Of a DNA stretch of 64,000 nucleotides, positions 1 to 11,219 are shown piece after piece. Position 1 is the first letter of the stretch, and each line of letters opens with the position of its first letter. Source of the stretch: Allolobophora icterica. Its lineage: Eukaryota; Annelida; Clitellata; Crassiclitellata; Lumbricidae. The notes under the pieces were generated by a model that made no database searches, had not been told where the DNA came from, and saw only the letters and a program-made list of their open reading frames with translations. The position numbers and the translations under genes were made by a program. The DNA lies in NCBI GenBank assembly GCA_963556255.1, contig OY744608.1, positions 66,350,678 through 66,414,677 on the forward strand, given 5' to 3'.

Positions 1-1854
1 CTCTGCTAAAACCATGAACCCAGAAGCTTCTGAAAAATACGCATGCAAACCAAAGGCGACCTGGAACGAATCATCTACAGTAAAAAATGAAACGATAATC
101 AAAACTTTTTTAATGACGTCAACGGCCATAGCATTCATTCATTCAATCATTCTGGAAATTTATATATAGCGCTTCCTCAAGAGAAGAAGCCATAAGATAC
201 TGTTAAACTTTGGAATAATAGGGACATAATTATATATCCATGTGGCCACCATCGCTAATAAACTGACTGATGTGTTGCTTATTCCCTATAGAAACGACGA
301 GAACGGTTCAAAATAATCGTTCATATCAACGTAAACGGCCATTGGTGCCACCACTGGGTAATTTAACAAAGTTCTTCGACACCTGTAAAAAAGTTTTAGC
401 AAGCTCTATATTTGTCATCTAGCTGGGAAATTTTTTAATAGTCATCTGGAATTACAAATGATGAACAACTGAAGGAAAGAACATTCTCCAAGGAAACAGG
501 AAGCATTATATATATTTTCAAATTGTCAACGGCCTTTGATATCATATGACGACGTTAAACCCTTCAACTGATGGAAATTTGTGATCTATACAGCACAGCT
601 TTGCGATAAGTGTTTTGGCTTTCGTGTAGCAAAAATATAGCACCTAAATGTTCCAATATAATGAAACCGAAAATTAAACACGTGTAATACATAGGCCTTG
701 GTCAATTCATCAATACTTTAAATGAAACTTAAGTTCAAGGTTAGCGATCCGAACGGTTTAAACGAGCAACCGTGCTAGCTATACCTGTCTCATTTAACGT
801 GCATATTGTTTGTGAAGTTGCTAACAAACTCTAAATTTCGAAAGCACTACTTTAAAGTTATAAGTGCAGGGCACCAACTTATTCACGATCGCTGCGTGTA
901 GATGTCGTTAAACTGATGAAATCCACCCTTGCTGGCATTCTAGCTCCACCAGTGCCGTGCTCAGGTGGTGCCAGTCCGCAGCCTGGATAAAGGAGGGCGA
1001 AGATAATCATTTTTGTTATGACACAGCGTCATGAAACGGAAACTACCAACCAGCAGTCACCTAGGGCATCAAGTTTGCAATGAGAAACGAAATTAATGTC
1101 CACGGTCTTATAACAACTACAAGATGTTATTAAACATCGGGTATTTAAGTAAATTCAACTGATTTAAAATAATCTATTCAATAAGATTTGAAAAATAAAA
1201 TGTTACGCGTATCTAATTGCTTCAAATCATTAATTCTTATATGAATAATCACAATGAATCTGCTTACGCAAGACACCTTTTATACAATTCATTCAGCCGG
1301 TATATTAAAATTTTCGTTTAAAGCGTTCACAGTCAGCAAAGCGAAAGAAACTGATGTCGAAAGTTATATGAAAATGAACTGAAATATATCACAAGGTTTA
1401 AAGCCGTCATCGCACTTTGTTGCCATAATATGTCGTTTATCAGTTATTATTTATACTATTATTATTTAAATGAAGCCTTCCAGTTGCTATTAACTCTGTC
1501 CGGACATTTTTTGCCTCCTGAGGTATTATACAAAATAATAATAACAAAAAAATAAATAATAATAGTAATAAATAATAATAATAAATAATAATAATTAAAA
1601 GGATCACCATCTTTTAATTGGTATTTAAGTCCCCGAGGGATCATTTATTTATACCATGTGGCATAAAATTAAAAAAACTAATAATAGGGCCTTATTGTTC
1701 CTGCAACCGATCGTCAAAACTGTGCAGAACAGAGGTGCATGTAAAATTGTATAAGTTAACACGTTGAACAAGAGATATTAAATAGAAGACGCTGCCATAT
1801 ATATATGAATTGCTATAACGACTTCATCTTCAAATCCATGAGCTTTGCTTATGT
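1..1854. repeat. Diverged fragments of the GTTTAACGACA repeat family; no gene
   Basis: No coding region is supportable here. Recognisable pieces of the window-wide repeat family lie at about 525-560 (a CAACGGCCTTTGATATCAT-like block) and 902-1050 (GATGTCGTTAAAC, then a GGTGCCAGTCCGCAGCCTGG-like block and TTATGACACAGCGTC). A truncated SINE-type tail (TATATATAGCGCTTCC) sits near 160-180. An AT-rich AATA/TAAT low-complexity patch covers about 1440-1605. Confidence 0.6.
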
Positions 1855-2036
1855 GAGTCCTTCAGCCTGGAACAGTCTTCCGCAGTCCCTCCGCCAAGAG
1901 CTTCTTGTCCTCTCTCCTCTTCAGTTCCGTATACACGCTTGAAAACCTTTCTTTTTGCCGGTTTTGGCAGTGATGCGGGTCGAGAGCACCGCTGATTTGA
2001 GTGGTGCTATATAAATGTTCAATTACAAATTACAAT
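1855..2036 (+). mobile_element. 3' end of a CR1/L2-like LINE (short relic)
   Basis: The segment is about 180 bp and parallels the better-preserved copy ending at 4541. It encodes the C-terminal reverse-transcriptase pattern with A-W-N-S-L-P and a downstream F-R then K-P-F-F block. It then runs into a 3' UTR with TGGTGCTATATAAA and a TTACAA-type microsatellite tail. A 5'-truncated copy of this kind is typical of target-primed reverse transcription. The clade call rests on these motifs only. Confidence 0.6.
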
Positions 2037-2860
2037 TCTTAGTCTCGGCATAGGAGGACAGTCCTCTCTAACTCAACGCCTATTCTCACAAATCGTGGAA
2101 AGCGCATGCAATCGTTTTATAGCTGAACTCACAAGAGGGCGCAGGTTGAAAGAAGTCTGGAAATCTCCGTCTGTAAAGCTTTGGTTTAGGTTGACAATCC
2201 AACATCTAAACCACTGAACCAAGAAGCCAGTTCCTCTCTCTCTGTCCTAGATCCACGCTTTCATACTGCGGGTTTTAAAAAAGAATTAGTAACATATTAA
2301 CAGCGAAACCAACCAACCAATCAAATCAGTCGATCATTGATCAATCAATGAACCATTCAACCAACAAACCAATAAAAAAAACAATCAATCAACCAATCAA
2401 TCAATCAGTCAATAAATAAATAAATAAATAAATCAATCAATATACTATGGACCACTTGAATGGTCCAAAGCTATGCGTGTGTGCTGAATTCATTATTTTG
2501 TTCCTTGAACTTCCTTCCTTCATTCAATCATTCTTTAGTTAATTCATTCATGCATTAATGAAAATGTCAGTATTTGCAATACTTCTAATTGGCCACGAGT
2601 TGTATATATATGTCTAAGATGTGCCGACGCCAACATTTGAATTGCTTCCAACGTCACATCACACAACACTGTGTGGTCTGTTGCTGTTGGGTATAATGGT
2701 CAGGCTAATTATTTTGATGGCGACCCGTACTCGCAATATTTCACTTCTGTCTTTGGATATTTGCAGCTTCTAATAAGGATAGAGAGTAGGAGACGTCACT
2801 CACTATGCCCTGCTTCTCCTGGGGGAGATGTATGAATTTTCCTTCCGTATTGTTTCAACC
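2037..2860. repeat. AATC/AACC low-complexity DNA; no gene
   Basis: About 2285-2450 is a degenerate AACC/AATC and AAAT simple-sequence tract. The rest shows no coding potential or element I recognise. The AACCAACC/AATC composition resembles the flank of the GTTTAACGACA family that is expanded at 10783-11114. Confidence 0.5.
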
Positions 2861-3231
2861 ACTTGTAGACGGTATCTAAACAGATGGTTTGGATAAGGAC
2901 AGTCTGCAGGTTCGGACTCAAGTTCTTGCGTGCGCACATTCTTACATATATGAGTTCGTCCTGTAGTTTTGCTTGACGTGGGAATTCGAGGAGGAAGGGA
3001 ATTCGAGGAGGAAGTGCTACAGAGTTTCCTAAGTGCTTTGCTCGCAGCTTCCTCTTTCATGGTTGCCTCATAGTTTCAGTTCTGCATTTAGGAGACAGGA
3101 CGGACGCCCATCGCTGATCCGGCGGCTGTTGTACAGGTCAAGGGAGGGTACATACTAGGTGTTCGATGCTGTACCTTTTGCACTTCTAGATCCGTCCCTG
3201 TATATTGCGGTTTTCATGTATTATATTTGTA

Positions 3232-3531
3232 CTAGTGGACTTGCCCGTCATTATGACGGGAGAGGTTGTCATGGAGGGAGGTAGTATAGGAGGGATGGAG
3301 GTAGGGACAGAGGTAAGGCGGGAGGGAGAGAGGGAGGGAGCCATAGACAGACTTACTAACCGTTGTTTATCTGTGTACCAACCAGTCTGTCTGACCGTCC
3401 GTCCGTCTGTCTGGCTGGTTTCGCGTGTGTACGTCTATCTCCGTAGTGCCCAGTGTTCGTGGGCGGGGCCAACTTCCTGCGCCTTTGAGAGCGTTTATCG
3501 ACACACAGAACTGCGAAATAATATGTTAAGA
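3232..3531 (-). mobile_element. Non-autonomous Helitron-like element, 300 bp
   Basis: Read on the minus strand the element starts TC (at 3531) and ends CTAG (at 3232), with host A before and host T after, as Helitrons insert between A and T. A 7-bp stem hairpin (CCCGTCA/TGACGGG, 3244-3260) lies 8 nt before the CTAG end. Copies B and C of the surrounding unit run from TTATATTCGGAT-like sequence into TTTTGTT without it, so they act as empty sites. No Rep/helicase is encoded. The tandem units at 24133-24500 share the same 3' hairpin and CTAG end. Confidence 0.7.
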
Positions 3532-3880
3532 TGTCAATTTTGTTAGAGCTTTCTTCCTTTCCCAGTTTTCTGTGTCGTTAGTCGATGCGGAGATGAACAT
3601 AATTCAAAAGGTACCATTTAAAGTTATAGGACAAATACCTCGCTTAAAAGAGGTATGCAATGATTTTGAAGAGATCTCACATTTCTTATGGCATAATGCA
3701 GCGCACGTCCATTGAACGAACGCAAATGCGAAAATAAACGCGAGGAAAAATGTTTTAGAGGTTTCGAAAACGAACCTAGTTTTATCATTGAATAGTCTGC
3801 TTATAGATTTAGCTATAACCCTTTTACGACGAAAGTGTATTAACTATTAAGAGTAACTGGGAAACCAGAGCAGCTCGTCG

Positions 3881-4541
3881 TTCAAGTTCTGTCTTGGTCC
3901 CGGTCTTGCTTTTATCATCTACGTGAGCTCCGATCCACCCGCAAGTCTCTTTCATTTCATGCTGTCACAACACTCGTCCACGCTCTGATCTGCACTCGGG
4001 TAGACTTTGGCAATGCTGTGTACATTGGCCTTTCCTCCTCAAATATGCACAAACTCCAGACTATTCCTAATGTTTCTGCTTGGCTTATATTTGACATTCC
4101 TAAGTTTGCCACATTTCTGCCTTTATCTGTGATTCCTTCTGGCTCCCTGCTCAGTTCAACAGCGAATTCAGTTCAAAATCCTCACTCTCATGCGTAACTG
4201 CCTCACTACCTCTGCTCCTTCCTACCTAATGAATTTTTCCAACCCAGTTTCTTCCTTGCCTGCGAGGGCTTCCTTGCGATCTTCGGCTCGCGGCCTTATG
4301 GTTGTTCCTCGTATGCGGTCTTCCATGGCACAATCCAGGATTTTCGCTCATGTTAGCCCCTCTGCTTGCAACTGTCTCCCCTTGTTTCCTCGCCAAGAGC
4401 TTTTTACCCTCTCTCACCTCCAGTTCCGTAGACGCCTGAAAACTGTCCTTTTTGCCGGTGCTGGCATTGATGCTGGTTGAAAGCGCCGCTTATTTGAGTG
4501 GTGCTATATAAGTTTTCGGTTACAATTACAATTACAATTAA
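3881..4541 (+). pseudogene. CR1/L2-clade LINE relic, 3' part of reverse transcriptase plus tail
   Basis: The translation shows the C-terminal third of a non-LTR reverse transcriptase with stops and frameshifts. At about 3960-4100 there is an R-V-D-F-G-N stretch followed by a L-Q-x-I-P-N pattern. An open stretch at 4190-4480 holds APSYL, LRSSARG, VPRMR and a final LKTVLF. It ends in a 3' UTR with GGTGCTATATAAG and an ACAATT microsatellite tail (4515-4541). It is missing from paralogous copies B and C, where about 45 bp of unit sequence occupies the site. So it inserted after the copies separated, with a small target deletion. The protein would have been an RNA-templated DNA polymerase used for target-primed integration. 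Confidence 0.75.
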
Positions 4542-4574
4542 AAGTTTGGATAATATTGAAAGCTTCACCTTTGG

Positions 4575-5000
4575 GTTAACTGCCCTGTGGTAGATGCTTT
4601 CCGTAATCAAGCATCGATGACGCCACTCCTCTGGGTCTGAGGCTTCTTCTTTAAGCATGCCGCAACCATCCATCATCACCCAGTCCATCAGCATCTGTCT
4701 GGGTCTTCCTCGTCTTCCTATTGCTCTCCTCCCCTTCATTCTGTCCTCAATGATGGTTCTCAAGAGTGAGTTCCCTCTCAGGATATTACCGATCCATTTT
4801 CTCTGTCGCTTCCTTATTGCAGCTATCACAGATCGTTCTTCCCCAACCCTTTTCGACACCTCCTCGTCTCTTTTGTGTTCCATCCAGCTAATTTTTCCAT
4901 CCTCCACCAAATGCACATGTTGAAGGCCTCCACTCGCTAGATGTCCTCCGTTCTCGTGTTCGACGTTTTAAATCCATATAACACCATGTCCACATAGTTC
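4575..5000 (-). pseudogene. LINE reverse-transcriptase C-terminal relic (copy A)
   Basis: On the minus strand the segment reads as the end of a non-LTR retrotransposon ORF2. A V-L-Y-G motif and an E-D-I block lie near 4990-4940. An arginine-rich stretch with I-R-K-R-Q-R-K-W-I-G-N follows, then G-R-R-G-R-P-R (about 4690-4730) and an E-E-W-R-H-R terminus near 4610. This layout is usual for RTE-like and related LINEs, and the larger 46376-47375 relic is a cousin. Paralogous decayed copies are at 41880-42360 and 59240-60020. It is not a functional gene. Confidence 0.65.
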
Positions 5001-5460
5001 GTTTCATTAAGATATTATCCATTTTCCACTTCAGTAGCATTAAATTAAATAACAAGTTTATTTAACACTTAAATGGCGAGCTGCATTGGTTTCCCAGTCG
5101 CTTTTGGTACAATCTCGTCGCTAAAGTGCTAGTAATAGGCTATATTCTACAGATATGTATTAAATTTTGTCAAATCAAATGAAGCTTAATCGCTCGCTTA
5201 GCTTTGCAGAATTGTCTCGCTATGTAATATTTTAACGACATTGAAATTGATTGAATGAAATAGAGTAAGATATTATCAATTTACGAGTTTTTAAATTTTT
5301 TTAATTTTAAGTTGTTATTCATTCGTACTTTTTTCTTGTTCTCGATTTCCCTGTGCCCCTATATTGAAATCAACAAATTACGTGATTAAAGAACATAATT
5401 GTAGAAGCGGGAAACACGCTATTAACGGTGTTTAAATTGAACTTCGTATTTTGTATATAT

Positions 5461-6539
5461 AACTAGAGTATTTGACTGTCATTATCTGGTAGCAAAATTT
5501 GCTGCAAAAATGCAGTAGTCAGTGAATTATTATAATTATTATAACATTATGATTGTGGTTAACTTGTCACTTTCGAATTAATAAAAATGACCTCTACCAA
5601 TTCCTACTTAAAATTATCATAATTATGATTAATGTTGAGTTGGTCAGCTGCCCGGGTAATTCATACATCTTGACTCTGGTTACGCCACTGCATCAGGGAC
5701 GTAACCCAAACGAAGCTGACGCCCTCCAAAAATAAATCCAGCCGATGTATGCTTAGGCCTACAGTAACTGTTGAAAATTCGTATGCACATTGTATTCATG
5801 TTGCTATGTTCAAGGCTTAAGCCACCCCAAACGAAAAGCCCTGGTTACATTCATGAAGCCTTATCAAGAACGTCGTCACATGATTCGCAACGCATTCATA
5901 TTCTTTAAATGATTAACTTTTTCGTAAAAAAGCAGTTTAGACTGCTCCAGAAAAATTCCTTTTCACATTCAAGTTTATAGACCGGGTTAATAATTATTGG
6001 TATTCATACAATGAATTGAAACGTAAAAGCGGGTGACCAATCTGAACCACTCTTGAGTTGGGGCTTCTTATTTTACTCATCAAATCTCAGGAAATTCACC
6101 CAATGAATCATAAAGCATAATAAGATTAATAAATGATTATTCGTTGCATTAATTCGCAGATTAATCTGCTTCAAAAATCTTCATACATCGCTTATATTGG
6201 ATTGAAGACCGTAGCGATATATTTTATTTATAATACGCTTGGAGACCAAGAAATGGGTGTGCTCGAAAAGAATCCCATTCACTCGGTAGGTGGCAGCACG
6301 CGTAACGATCGCGCACTGTGATAAAGAGATTGAGAAATTCTATTCCTGCAAATTAATGCGAAATCTTTGAAATTTCTCAACTACGGCCTGAAACTTCATC
6401 AGATTGATTAGCTTCACCGGTGCTATATCAAATGAAGTCGAACAAGGGTCAGGCTCTTGGGTCAGGCTCGGTGTAGGGTAAGGTCAAACCCCGCGGGATA
6501 TCCCTTAATTTATTAGAAGCATTCCATTTTCCAGTAGTT
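5461..6539. other. AT-rich region without recognisable gene; isolated hAT end
   Basis: I see no supportable gene. The sequence CTGGTTACGCCACTG ending at about 5691 looks like the right terminus of a CAGTGGCGTAACCAG-type hAT element. I could not find a matching left end nearby, so it is either a solo end or an old deletion. The remainder is AT-rich with no clear structure. Confidence 0.35.
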
Positions 6540-7065
6540 CATGCGATCCACTTTGACGACGGAGTTTTCTGTTCTGCAGATCTGGGCTGTTCAGAACAAT
6601 TTAAAGCTCAAGGCCTCCAAATCGAGGGAGAAGGTGTTCACCCGGCGACCGGAGCGGTTGCCTCTCCCCCACCGCTTCCTCCTGGCTTGGAGAGAATCGA
6701 CTACGTGGTGGTGCAGGGAGCAACTATCAAGAAAGATCTGCGCGCAACCCAGCATGTTGACAGAGTCCTGGGATACTGTTCCTCCTCGCTCTACGCCCTT
6801 AGCGTCCTGAGAGCACATGGACTGCCATCAGCCGCCCTTCTTGATGTGGCTAGAGCCTCAACCACGGCGCGTCTATACTCCACGCTGCCCCGGCCTGGTG
6901 GACATGACTACAGTGAAAGACAGTTCAAACCTCGAGACTTTCAACAAGATGCAGCGTATGGGCTTCTTGCTGCCCGGTGTGCTCGACATAGACTCGGGGG
7001 AGGGCAGCAGGGGCACGTGCCCCCAATAATTGAGATGCGCTGTACACTCAATGCAACAACTGTAG
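6540..7065 (+). pseudogene. CR1/Jockey-like LINE reverse-transcriptase relic
   Basis: Two reading frames together give the thumb and C-terminal region of a non-LTR reverse transcriptase. Frame 6541-6810 has N-N-L-K-L-K-A-S-K-S-R-E. Frame 6687-7070 has T-I-K-K-D-L, H-V-D-R-V, S-L-Y-A-L-S-V-L-R-A-H-G-L and A-R-L-Y-S-T-L-P, a run typical of the region after the polymerase core. The frame change and lost start mark it as dead. It is more GC-rich than its surroundings, as young LINE coding DNA often is. The exact clade is uncertain. Confidence 0.7.
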
Positions 7066-7379
7066 ACTGAATAACCAAATACTCCCTAATATTTTGGACA
7101 AGTTTACGCCAGTGGTGCTCGATGTAGCTGAGCTCGTGGGAGACATGTAGGGACGGCTAGTGCGTGCAGTTATGCGATGTGATGCGCACGTTCTGCGCAG
7201 CCTCTACCCCCCCCCCCCAGAACAATCGATCTTATATGCCATTTAGACTTGTAGTGTTTAAGCACATTTTACATCATATAGAGATCACCTACTCTAGTGT
7301 TAAGTTAACTCCCACGCGACATGAATGGTTGTTACAGAAAACTAAGGTGTCTAAGTAGTTATGCAATACTTTACGGTGT

Positions 7380-7700
7380 TTAATTACGACGCCCTCCTCC
7401 TTTCTTCAATCTTGGGACTGGCACTGCCCGAGTACGAGCAGTATAGGTAGTGCTAAGTTGCGGTTGAAGGACAGTGTGTCATAACAAGTATTGATTAGCG
7501 TCGCCCTCCTCCTTTCTTCAATCTTTGGACTGGCGCCGTCTACGTACGAGCAGTGGCGGTTAGTTAGTTAGTTGCTGTTTGAAAACACTGTGTCATAACA
7601 AAGATGATTAGCGTCGCCCTCCTCCTTTATCCAGGCTTGGGACTGTATAATTATTCTTTAGTCTTCTTCGTCTCTCTTTTCCGTCAGGTGTGTATCGACG
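7380..7700 (+). repeat. Tandem partial copies of the GTTTAACGACA family
   Basis: Three successive partial units share CGCCCTCCTCCTTT, a CTTGGGACTGG-type block and CAGTGTGTCATAACAA, at about 7390, 7502 and 7613. Spacing is roughly 110 bp, so here the normally dispersed family is locally arrayed. The third unit is preceded by a small GTTAGTTAGTTAG expansion at about 7558-7575. Confidence 0.65.
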
Positions 7701-7737
7701 ATGAGGTTTGTACAAGATGGCTCCATTCTTTCTGTCT

Positions 7738-7880
7738 CAGATGTCGTAAAAGTGGGTTGAGCATTTGTCTTTGAGCACAGAGTGTGAGGGTTCGATCCTC
7801 CTTGTTACAGTTCTACTGCGTAGAGACCTTCATCAAGTCCTTCGCACACGATTACTCAGCGCCGTCGATCGACTGATACT
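7738..7880 (+). mobile_element. Possible tRNA-derived SINE fragment
   Basis: AGGGTTCGATCC (7788-7799) fits the RNA polymerase III B-box consensus. A weak A-box-like GTGGGTTGAGCAT lies about 35 bp upstream. The downstream CAAGTCCTTCGCACACGA resembles the GCAAGTCCTTCACTCGC core of the SINE at 15178-15419. No tail is clear, so this stays tentative. Confidence 0.35.
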
Positions 7881-8218
7881 TAGTCATTTGTGTAATAATA
7901 AGTTTATTGTGTTGTGGTGCTAATAACTTCCGCATAACGCTATAGGTAAAAACAACTAAATAGTCGTAATAATAATAATATTGATTAGCATTTTCCTTCA
8001 GGATTCATAAGGAAGCGGACTGGTCCTTGTATTCCGAGGTTAAGTAAACGAAGGCGCTGACATTTCACACACGTGATTGTCTGTAAAGGGTTTATAGAGA
8101 CTCCTCGCTGTATCTCTCTGTCTCTCTCCTCGTTATCCTTCTCTTCGTTCTACTCCTCCATCCCCCCTCTGCCTTCACTTCTGATAGTCAAACACGCCAC
8201 TTATAGGAAACGCCTTAC

Positions 8219-8318
8219 GAACAGAAACGAAGGACACATCAACAGAAACGAAGAACTAATTGACAGAACTGAAGAAATAATTAACACAAACGAAGAACTA
8301 ATTAACAGAAACGAAACA
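8219..8318 (+). repeat. 21-bp tandem repeat (about five units)
   Basis: The unit is close to AACAGAAACGAAGAACTAATT. Because 21 is a multiple of three it reads through as an N-R-N-E-E-L-I heptad in one frame. That explains the open stretch here, and I see no sign of a real protein. Confidence 0.7.
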
Positions 8319-8784
8319 AGCGCAAAGAGCGCTGATCATAAATCTCGTCGATTACTACACATCTTTCCCAGTGTACTAGTCACACATTTATCTTTGCTGC
8401 AGTAGAAAGTCCGGGCTGAAGGTAATTGAGCGTGCGCTTTTACAACCGTAATATTATCATGTAAAATTAAAGCGTTTTAAGGGTGTCTTAGCGGAGCTAT
8501 TTATTGATGTAGTAGAATGCAATTTTTAGCGACATCTAACGGGTATACCAGGACTCTTACCGTCGACTTTCCATAAATTTTATTTGTTGCTTATTTTTTT
8601 CATGTCAAACTCTATCGTTTATGATTCCAATTAAATCAAATTAAATCAAATTATTAAGTTTCAATTAGTTAACGACATCATATTGCAACAAAGGTCGCTG
8701 ACGTCGATGAAATTATTGTTTTCAACAGTTCTCTTTACGTTCACATGCATGGCATAAGAGCATTGCTGAGATAGTGACACTGCT

Positions 8785-8965
8785 TTGGTTAGCTGCTGTG
8801 TAACGACACTGTGTCATAACAAAGATTATTTGCTTTGCCATCCTTCTTCCAGGCTTGGGATTGGCACTGGGGAGTTTGTCATAATTTGCGTGGATCAAGA
8901 GTTTAACGACATCTTATGGAAACAAAGGCCGTTGACGTCGTTAGAATTTTTGATGTATTTCAGTT
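8785..8965 (+). repeat. GTTTAACGACA family, paired ends
   Basis: TGTGTAACGACACTGTGTCA and following sequence begin at about 8796. A second end with GTTTAACGACATCTTATGG and an AAAGGCCGTTGACGTCG block starts at about 8901. The two blocks are related sequences in the same orientation, so this is a compound of two copies or two ends. Confidence 0.6.
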
Positions 8966-9047
8966 CATTTTCACATACTTTCGTCATCAGTTTTCTTTCG
9001 CTTCTCACGTCATTGATTCCGTGTCAGAAAGGTTGTTGAGGGGCGAT

Positions 9048-9103
9048 ATTTGACAGATGGTTGTTGTCGATGAATATATATATTGACAGATGGTTGTTGT
9101 CGA

Positions 9104-9163
<60 letters not shown>

Positions 9164-9177
9164 TATATGTATATGTA

Positions 9178-9212
<35 letters not shown>

Positions 9213-9240
9213 TATATGTATATGTAATATATATATATGC
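9048..9240. repeat. Duplicated 32-bp motif followed by AT/CA microsatellite
   Basis: A TTGACAGATGGTTGTTGTCG motif occurs twice in direct repeat (about 9051 and 9083), each followed by ATGAATATATAT. A long AT tract follows, then ACACACATATATGTATATGT twice (about 9156 and 9204). Open frames across it are low-complexity Tyr/Ile runs. Confidence 0.85.
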
Positions 9241-9585
9241 ATGGATACATACATATATCATAATTCATTTGGCCATTCAATTGGCTTCTTCTTATTCTTT
9301 TCTTTTTGGCCAAATGTTCTTTTTGACCATTTTGGTTCTTCTCCGTTTTCATTTTCTTAACATTTATTTTTAAATGACCAGAAAAACTTGATTTACTCGG
9401 ATTCTGACCTGGCACCGGATCAGACAAAACATTTACATAACAAAGGTCCTTTTGATGGCCGTTGTTCCCTTATTAAGATTGATTTTGTAGCCTTATAGGC
9501 TTTGCATTTTGTTTTTGCATGGCTATTGTTCCATTTAAAATATTTTTAGAAAACATTTCGAAATATTTACAGATCTTCACATCTT

Positions 9586-9589
9586 CACA

Positions 9590-9669
<80 letters not shown>

Positions 9670-9672
9670 CAC
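9586..9672. repeat. (ACGC)n microsatellite
   Basis: About 21 nearly perfect CACG/ACGC tetranucleotide units form an unusually CpG-dense tract in an AT-rich neighbourhood. Confidence 0.95.
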
Positions 9673-10782
9673 AAGCAGAAGATGTTGCTAGATGCTTGAT
9701 TAGCTCCTATTCGACACCTTTAATAGACAGGGATCTGTATTATGTATACGAATGGTTATTAATATTCGGAATGATTACACACCTATTTCAAGCAAACTTT
9801 TTTCGGCTATAAGTGAAAATGGTCCACTGTTGGATAATCTTCAACCGATATTGCTGTCGACGCAAATGGCCTTTGCTGCCATAAGATGTCGTTAAACTAT
9901 GGATCCTTGTAGGATATTATACTTACTTAGTACTTAGTCCTTCCGGTGGAGGTCTGCACTTCGGGCGACAAGTAAGTTATCCTTGTAGGATAATCGCTGT
10001 TAATTCTAATTAGTTTGCATCAAACCATTTATCAAGGCACTGTTATATAACACCTTTTATCATAATGTCTTTCGGACGCTATAAGTTTCTCAGTTGCACT
10101 GCATTGTAAACATTTCTGAATTGTCATCAACGGCCTTTGATGTCATAATACGACGTTAACCTTGGAATAATAAAAAAAGTCATGCGAACGGTGAGAACTG
10201 TTGAAAATAATTTATGCCGACATCAACGGCCTTTCTTGCCATAAAATGTCGTTAAACTAATGGAGTCAAATCCCAAGGAAATAATGTATTGACATTGTCC
10301 GTAAAAGCCACGAGATGTCGCTAAATTAATCACAACACTCAGTTTGGCCACATGCAATAAAGCGACCTTATTTTCACGAAGGTTTCTATTAAAAGGGTAG
10401 GTCTATTTCAACGGTGCTAAAAGCCACAAATTGCCATTAAACAATGTTTAGATTTTTTGGCTGTCAGTCGTAACTGATAATAAACATTGATTACGTTAAA
10501 CAATAACTAGATTTGCGTTTAAATAAACTTCTAAGGCGTGGTTTCGTCGTGAAATTTAGGAGTCGGTGAAAGAGGGTTTTACAAAATTAAATGTTGAATT
10601 TAGACACCTTTAATAAGTTGCTTCCTAGTTTATATTTTGGTCTTTGTCGGTAAAGTTTTGATCGATCGGACGTACCGGGTATCGCTTTAATTAATCCACA
10701 CGAACGGTGAGAACTTCCCAAACCTGGAGAAAGGAGGAGGACGAGAATAATCGCCTTTATAACACAGCTTCCTTCAGCAGAA
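9673..10782. repeat. GTTTAACGACA family fragments; no gene
   Basis: Copies of the GCCTTTGNTGCCATAAGATGT... GTCGTTAAAC block occur at about 9865-9897, 10128-10158 and 10220-10258. An end with the GAACGGTGAGAACT block is at about 10702. No coding region is supportable. Confidence 0.6.
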
Positions 10783-11114
10783 ACTAACCAACCACAAGCA
10801 GACAACCAACCAGCCAACCAACCAGACAACCAACAAGACAACAAACAAACCAGCCAACCAACTAACCAACCAACCAGCCAGCCAACCAACCAACCAACCA
10901 ACCAGCCAACCAACCAACCAACTGGCCAACCAGCCAACCAACAAGACAACAAACAAACCAACCAACCAACTAACCAACCAACCAGCCAACCAACCAGCCA
11001 ACCAACCAACCAACCAACCAACCAACCAGCCAACCAACCAGCCAACCAACCAGCCAACCAACCAACCAGCCAACCAAAAAGACAACCAACCAACCAGCCA
11101 GCCAACCAGCCAAG
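10783..11114. repeat. 12-bp AACCAACCAGCC-type minisatellite, ~330 bp
   Basis: A variant array of CAACCAACCAGC units with AAC and AGAC variants. The minus strand reads as repeated W-L-V-G/W-L-A-G tetrapeptides, which is not a protein. It starts directly after AACACAGCTTCCTTCAGCAG, a diverged end of the GTTTAACGACA family (compare TATGACACAGCGTCGTTAAC elsewhere). The expansion therefore began in the family's AACTAACCAACC flank. Confidence 0.9.
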
Positions 11115-11219
11115 CATCTGATAATCATTTGTAAGCTTTTCTATCCTTAAGCCTATGATGGTCCCACTGCTACGAACTTCCGAGAAAAGTGGCATTGAAC
11201 ATTCATACATTTTATAATT

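Larger units (their letters stand above)
2861..5460. repeat. Long repeat unit, copy A (paralogous to 41105-42370 and 58500-60470)
   Basis: Shared landmarks in the same order are: GGCGGCTGTTGTA (3121), the AAAAGAGGT block (3647), the TAACTGGGAAACCAG block (3853), the minus-strand LINE fragment (4575-5000) and GCTGCATTGGTTTCCCA (5080). Copies A and C stay collinear to about 5460 and 60470, where both have ATTAACGGTGTTTAAA-like sequence. Copy A alone carries a Helitron-like insertion (3232-3531) and a CR1/L2 LINE (3881-4541). It lacks the MITE present in B and C: its intact target is GATCCATT at 4791-4798. Confidence 0.75.

Noticed and set aside
10587..11210. 207-residue W-L-V-G repeat 'membrane protein'
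   Set aside because: Frame through a 12-bp minisatellite; the repeat unit length is a multiple of three, so it stays open in several frames.
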